Below are positions 60,853-64,000 of a stretch of 64,000 nucleotides of DNA, piece after piece. A model generated the notes under the pieces. That model had not been told where the DNA came from. It saw only the letters and a list, made by a program, of their open reading frames with translations, and did no database searches. Made by a program: the position numbers and the translations under genes. The stretch's first letter is position 1, and each line of letters starts with the position of its first letter. The DNA is from Candidatus Binatia bacterium (GTDB lineage: Bacteria; Desulfobacterota; Binatia; UBA12015). Location: the NCBI GenBank assembly GCA_029243485.1, contig JAQWRY010000088.1, positions 153,221 to 217,220 on the forward strand. Reading direction: 5' to 3'.

Positions 60853-63285
60853 TCAGTCCAGCAGCGAGTCGCTGTAGGCCAGGAAGGCCTGCGACGCGGA
60901 GCTAGTGTAGTGTGAGCCGAGGAGGATGAACATCTCATCCTCGACAGTCACGCCGCCGATCAGTCGGCAGGCATCACAGTCGCCGTCGCCCGCACCCGGG
61001 GACGAATCGCAGGCGGAGTGGTTGCCGCTGCAGAGGGCGTTGTGGTTCGGGCCGCCGATGCAGCGCGTGCTGCCGGCGCTACACGGTCCGCCCGGGACGA
61101 ACAGCAGGGGGGGCTCAGGCGACGTCGAACGCCGCTTCACGTCCTGAATGTCCGTGGCGCCGTTGTCGTAGAGCGCGCAGTACTTGTAGGTACGATCGTT
61201 CGTGCCGTCGCCGGTGTGATCGACCGGCGGGTCGAAGAGCAGCTGAACGGGGTCGTTGTATTCGGTCGACACGTAGATCGGGGCGCCACCCGGCGCGGTG
61301 CATCCGCCCCCCGAGCAGGGGGTCTGCGGCGGGCCCCAGATTCGGAACAACACGCCACGCTTGTGCGTGTGCGAGTCCAATTCGAACAGGAACGAGTCGG
61401 CTGGCAACGTGTAGGTGCGACAGTACTCGCGCGTCTCGAACTGCGGCACGCTCATCACGAAGATGTCATCCGAGTCGAAGATCGTCCCGATGGCATTCGC
61501 ATCGGTCGTATCTGCGAACCACATGTTGTGGTACTGCTCGATCGTCGTGTCGGTGGGCGTGAGGTTGAAGCCGTGGGAGTTCCACACGGTGAATCCCTGG
61601 ATCGGGACCACGCCGAACACGCCGTCGGGGAAGGTGATCCGGTGGTAGGACTCTTGCGAGCCGCCGATCCGAGGTGAGTTCGGGGTGCCCTGACCGTTGA
61701 TGCTGAAGCCCATGTCTGGCGGGCCCCACCCCAGGCAGGCGACCGTCGAACTGACCGCGCTGGCGCACGCGGAGCGTGTGCCGCACTCTGCACCGCCGGC
61801 TGCGGCTGGTACGCCGAGTTGAGTCGGGTCACACGACGTCCCCTCGTTGACGCCGCCGAGGCACGACCATGCGCCCCATCCCGGGTGCGTCCAATCGTGG
61901 GCGCCGATGTAGGCCTGGATAATGCTGTGATGCGACTGCGGGTCCTGTGCGAGGAGTCGGTCGTGGATACGAATGCAAGTGCGCAGAGGTCCACCCATCT
62001 CCGGTGGGCAGGGGGTCTGTGCGTTTAACGGGACCTGGCCGTTCAAGTCGTAGCGGGTCGCGTAACAGACCTCGTCCTCATCGTTGGCGGGCACGACCCA
62101 CGGGGGCGCGTAGAACTGAATGCCCTCACCCGCGGGGGGCGGTTCGAGCGGTGGGATCTTGTTTGGGGTGGGTTCGCCGAAGCAGCCATCGAACAGGCTT
62201 TCGGTGCCGAGGACCGTTCCCGTTTTGGGGGCGCCCGCGCGGATCCACTCGCGCAATCCGGCGAGGCGGTTTGTATCGACCGGGGCCAATCCGCCGGTCG
62301 GCATCTGCGCTCCCGGAACCGATGCGGGTTCACCGAGCGTGGCGGTCGCGAGCTTATGGTAGAGGAAGCTCACGCGCGCGTCGCCGGGCACGATGCGAGA
62401 GAGCGAGCTGATCGTCGAAGCGACGCTGACGATGTTCGCGTAGGCGTTGGCCGGCGTGAGGTCGAGACCGCCCTGCGCCGTAGCGCCGTGACAGACGAAC
62501 TGCGTGCAGCCACTCGCGGCGAAGATCTGATCCTGCACCGCGTCCCAGGTGTGGTCGTACGACGTGCCGACACAATCGCTGATCTCGCAGTCGGCGATGC
62601 AGCCGTCGGTCTCGTCGAGATTGCCGTCGTCGCACTCTTCTAGGCCTTCGATCACGCCGTTGCCGCAGACCTCAGTCGGGCAGAGGCCGGGGGCCGGAGC
62701 GTTCTTCGAGAGGAAGAGGCCCGTCTCGTTCTTCTTCACGTCGCCGCCGAAGTCACTGCAGTACCACTCGAGGTCGTTCGGGTCCGTGTCGCTGTAAACG
62801 CCGAAGTAGACCTCGACGCTGTCGACCGGTCCGTCGACTTCCCAGGGCCACTTGTCGCCGCCTCCGGTGATGATCAGCGAACCACCGTTGTTGCCGGGCT
62901 TGTAGGTGACCCGTTTCACGGCCGTCGAGACGTTATTTTTGTCCGTGTATTTGTAGCCCTTGCTGCCGGCCGGGTTTCCTAGGCCGGTCCACAGAGCCGG
63001 GTCGAGTTCGATCAATTCGGTGCGGCCGGCGTTGGCGCCGGTCCAGCGCACGAGCAGCTTCGACCCGTTTACTGCCGGATCGTGCACCGGGTTGATGAGG
63101 ATATCCCGCGTCGATTTGAAAACGAACTTGTGCTTGCTCGGATCCTTCTTCGTGTCGATCTTGGCAATCTTGCCGCTCACGTTGAAGTTGACGGCGTGCG
63201 CGTCGGCCCTGGAGGCCGGGAGCAGGAAGCTCAGGGCAATTCCTGCGATCAAGACGGCGCGAATGCGGTTCTTGGTTTTGGGCAT
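60853..63285 (-). CDS. secreted fusion: DUF4215, cytochrome-c domain and type-II copper monooxygenase
   Basis: 810 residues. Signal peptide RAVLIAGIALSFLLPASRAD; the ATG at 63285 was chosen for it. Residues ~30-200 are the N-terminal module also seen in the 577-residue neighbour. One DUF4215 repeat (CGNGVIEGLEECDDGNLDET) follows. A haem-c domain holds C260-x4-C265-H266 (GCTQFVCHG), with Met328 in PGAQMPTGGLAP a possible axial ligand. Residues ~385-795 resemble peptidylglycine/dopamine monooxygenases: copper-A ligands H452-H453 and H571, copper-B ligands H639-T-H641 and Met785 in VEDEMFILLGSHY. It should hydroxylate an organic using copper and electrons from the fused haem (inference). Confidence 0.82.
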   Translation of the reverse strand: MPKTKNRIRAVLIAGIALSFLLPASRADAHAVNFNVSGKIAKIDTKKDPSKHKFVFKSTRDILINPVHDPAVNGSKLLVRWTGANAGRTELIELDPALWTGLGNPAGSKGYKYTDKNNVSTAVKRVTYKPGNNGGSLIITGGGDKWPWEVDGPVDSVEVYFGVYSDTDPNDLEWYCSDFGGDVKKNETGLFLSKNAPAPGLCPTEVCGNGVIEGLEECDDGNLDETDGCIADCEISDCVGTSYDHTWDAVQDQIFAASGCTQFVCHGATAQGGLDLTPANAYANIVSVASTISSLSRIVPGDARVSFLYHKLATATLGEPASVPGAQMPTGGLAPVDTNRLAGLREWIRAGAPKTGTVLGTESLFDGCFGEPTPNKIPPLEPPPAGEGIQFYAPPWVVPANDEDEVCYATRYDLNGQVPLNAQTPCPPEMGGPLRTCIRIHDRLLAQDPQSHHSIIQAYIGAHDWTHPGWGAWSCLGGVNEGTSCDPTQLGVPAAAGGAECGTRSACASAVSSTVACLGWGPPDMGFSINGQGTPNSPRIGGSQESYHRITFPDGVFGVVPIQGFTVWNSHGFNLTPTDTTIEQYHNMWFADTTDANAIGTIFDSDDIFVMSVPQFETREYCRTYTLPADSFLFELDSHTHKRGVLFRIWGPPQTPCSGGGCTAPGGAPIYVSTEYNDPVQLLFDPPVDHTGDGTNDRTYKYCALYDNGATDIQDVKRRSTSPEPPLLFVPGGPCSAGSTRCIGGPNHNALCSGNHSACDSSPGAGDGDCDACRLIGGVTVEDEMFILLGSHYTSSASQAFLAYSDSLLD

Positions 63286-63570
63286 TACGGTCAGATGCTC
63301 CCTTGGCGTGGCTCGCTCGATTGGGGCTCGCGCCTCGGGCCCGAACATTAAGGAGATTGCCTCATGGGTGCCGGTGTAGGCAAGCTGTGTGGTGTAGGTC
63401 TGCGGGAACAGGCGAGGTGCCCTCTGATCAGTCGTGAGGGCGTGTGAACGGTTCAAATAGGGCGGACCATGTATGGTCCGCTTTGCCGTTGCCCGAAGAC
63501 GAGTCCGGCCCCTGCGATTGCCTGCAGTGAAGTGTCTACCCCGTTCAGGGTCGAGGGCAGGGGTTTGTCA
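63286..63570. promoter_or_regulatory. divergent intergenic region
   Basis: 285 bases between the copper-monooxygenase gene and the gene at 63571. It contains the 20-base palindrome at 63462-63481 and no convincing gene. It should carry promoters for both directions. Confidence 0.45.
63462..63481. promoter_or_regulatory. 20-bp perfect palindrome
   Basis: GCGGACCAT-GT-ATGGTCCGC, perfect nine-base arms, followed by TTT on the plus strand. It lies in the divergent region, 90 bases before the GTG at 63571. It may be an operator; the two-base centre makes a terminator hairpin less likely. Confidence 0.45.
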
Positions 63571-64000
63571 GTGACCACGCGGTTTTCGATTCTTATCGGT
63601 GCAGTTGCACTCGTGCTCGTAGCTCTGCCGGTGGAGGCTGTGATCTCCGGCGGGGGGAACGCTGCCAAGGACTGCTGGGCCGAGTTCGAAGCTCCGAATC
63701 TGGGGGCTCAACTTCCCGGCCGCGCCCAAGACTTCACGGGAACTGCGCTGCTTCGACGGCGAGTTCGGCTGCGATCTCGATGGTGAAGTAAACGGCGCTT
63801 GTGAGTTCCCGATCGGCGTCTGCCTGTACAACGTCGATCCGCTGCTGCCGACGTGTTCGCCGTCCGACGTGACCCTGGAGGAGGTGAGCAACAAGAAAGG
63901 TAACCCCGACCTGGCGCTCTCCTTTGGCAGAACGCGCTCCAGCCCGAGCCCGTCACCCCCGTGTTCGGCTTGTTCAACGGCGCGGTGGGATTCGCCGGTG
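63571..64000 (+). pseudogene. exported Cys-rich protein, frameshifted, partial at window end
   Basis: Starts GTG at 63571 with a signal peptide (FSILIGAVALVLVALPVEAV) and ISGGGNAAKDCWAEFEAPNL. At the GGGGG run near 63701-63706 the coding signal moves: removing one G gives LNFPAAPKTSRELRCFDGEF, GCDLDGEVNGACEFPIGVCL and YNVDPLLPTCSPSDVTLEEV. A second shift near 63920 leads into LWQNALQPEPVTPVFGLFNG. The homopolymer position points to an assembly or sequencing indel rather than decay. The Cys-spaced repeats recall exported proteins of unknown function in related genomes. It runs off the window. Confidence 0.6.

Noticed and set aside
1-64000. CRISPR arrays, tRNA/rRNA genes, prophage and IS elements
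   Set aside because: Read through on both strands; no regularly spaced repeats, no clover-leaf or rRNA-like stretches, no transposase or integrase proteins recognised.

Overview
The window is GC-rich, gene-dense DNA from an aerobic, probably soil or marine, Gram-negative bacterium. No rRNA, tRNA, CRISPR array, prophage or insertion sequence was recognised. Outer-membrane genes (two TonB-dependent receptors, a TolC-type channel, an OmpA-family porin) give the Gram-negative assignment. The gene mix is large acyl-CoA metabolism, several LLM flavin oxidoreductases, a CYP142-like P450, a wax-ester synthase homologue and secreted Cys-rich DUF4215 proteins. That fits uncultured deltaproteobacterial-type lineages such as Binatota (Desulfobacterota_B) or Myxococcota. 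The taxon is an inference, because no marker gene is present.

Bases 1-25,700 are dominated by CoA-thioester catabolism. A minus-strand run carries an acyl-CoA carboxylase (beta subunit, then an unusually long biotin carboxylase/BCCP fusion), a BON-domain protein, a short-chain-dehydrogenase-fold protein with both diagnostic motifs of halohydrin dehalogenases, and two overlapping acyl-CoA dehydrogenases (ACADs). Next come an enoyl-CoA hydratase, a frameshifted PilZ gene, an LLM oxidoreductase behind a palindromic site, a decayed Cys-rich gene, a di-heme peroxidase-type lipoprotein overlapping an MFS transporter, a TruC/RluA pseudouridine synthase, a second overlapping ACAD pair, another LLM oxidoreductase, a D-aminoacylase-type amidohydrolase, an enoyl-CoA hydratase, a ketopantoate-reductase-like enzyme, a TIM-barrel amidohydrolase and an acyl-CoA synthetase.

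Bases 24,460-38,200 hold a three-gene operon (haem-c dehydrogenase, ThuA-like protein, CYP142-like P450), OmpA and a small exported protein, a VOC protein beside an internally deleted alcohol dehydrogenase, and two divergent paralogous TonB-dependent receptors. A long inverted repeat then separates the second receptor from a convergent alpha/beta-hydrolase lipoprotein.

Bases 38,267-53,700 contain a phytanoyl-CoA dioxygenase-like protein, an internally duplicated protein of unknown function overlapping a TolC-family gene, an ABC exporter with a transglutaminase-like protein, a glycosyltransferase, an enoyl-CoA hydratase, a DUF368 (PopT-type) membrane protein, an LLM oxidoreductase with a stand-alone biotin carrier, and a sulfatase-fold protein overlapping glutathione-dependent formaldehyde dehydrogenase.

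Bases 53,771-64,000 carry a WS/DGAT acyltransferase divergent from a TetR regulator with palindromes between them, a zincless Fpg-type glycosylase, an amidohydrolase, and two large secreted DUF4215 proteins. One of these joins a c-type haem domain to a PHM/DBM-type type-II copper monooxygenase. The last gene is broken by a homopolymer frameshift and runs off the window.

The strongest candidates for under-described biology are the halohydrin dehalogenase inside an acyl-CoA operon, the haem/copper monooxygenase fusion, the duplicated unknown protein coupled to TolC, and the P450/ThuA/haem-dehydrogenase operon.
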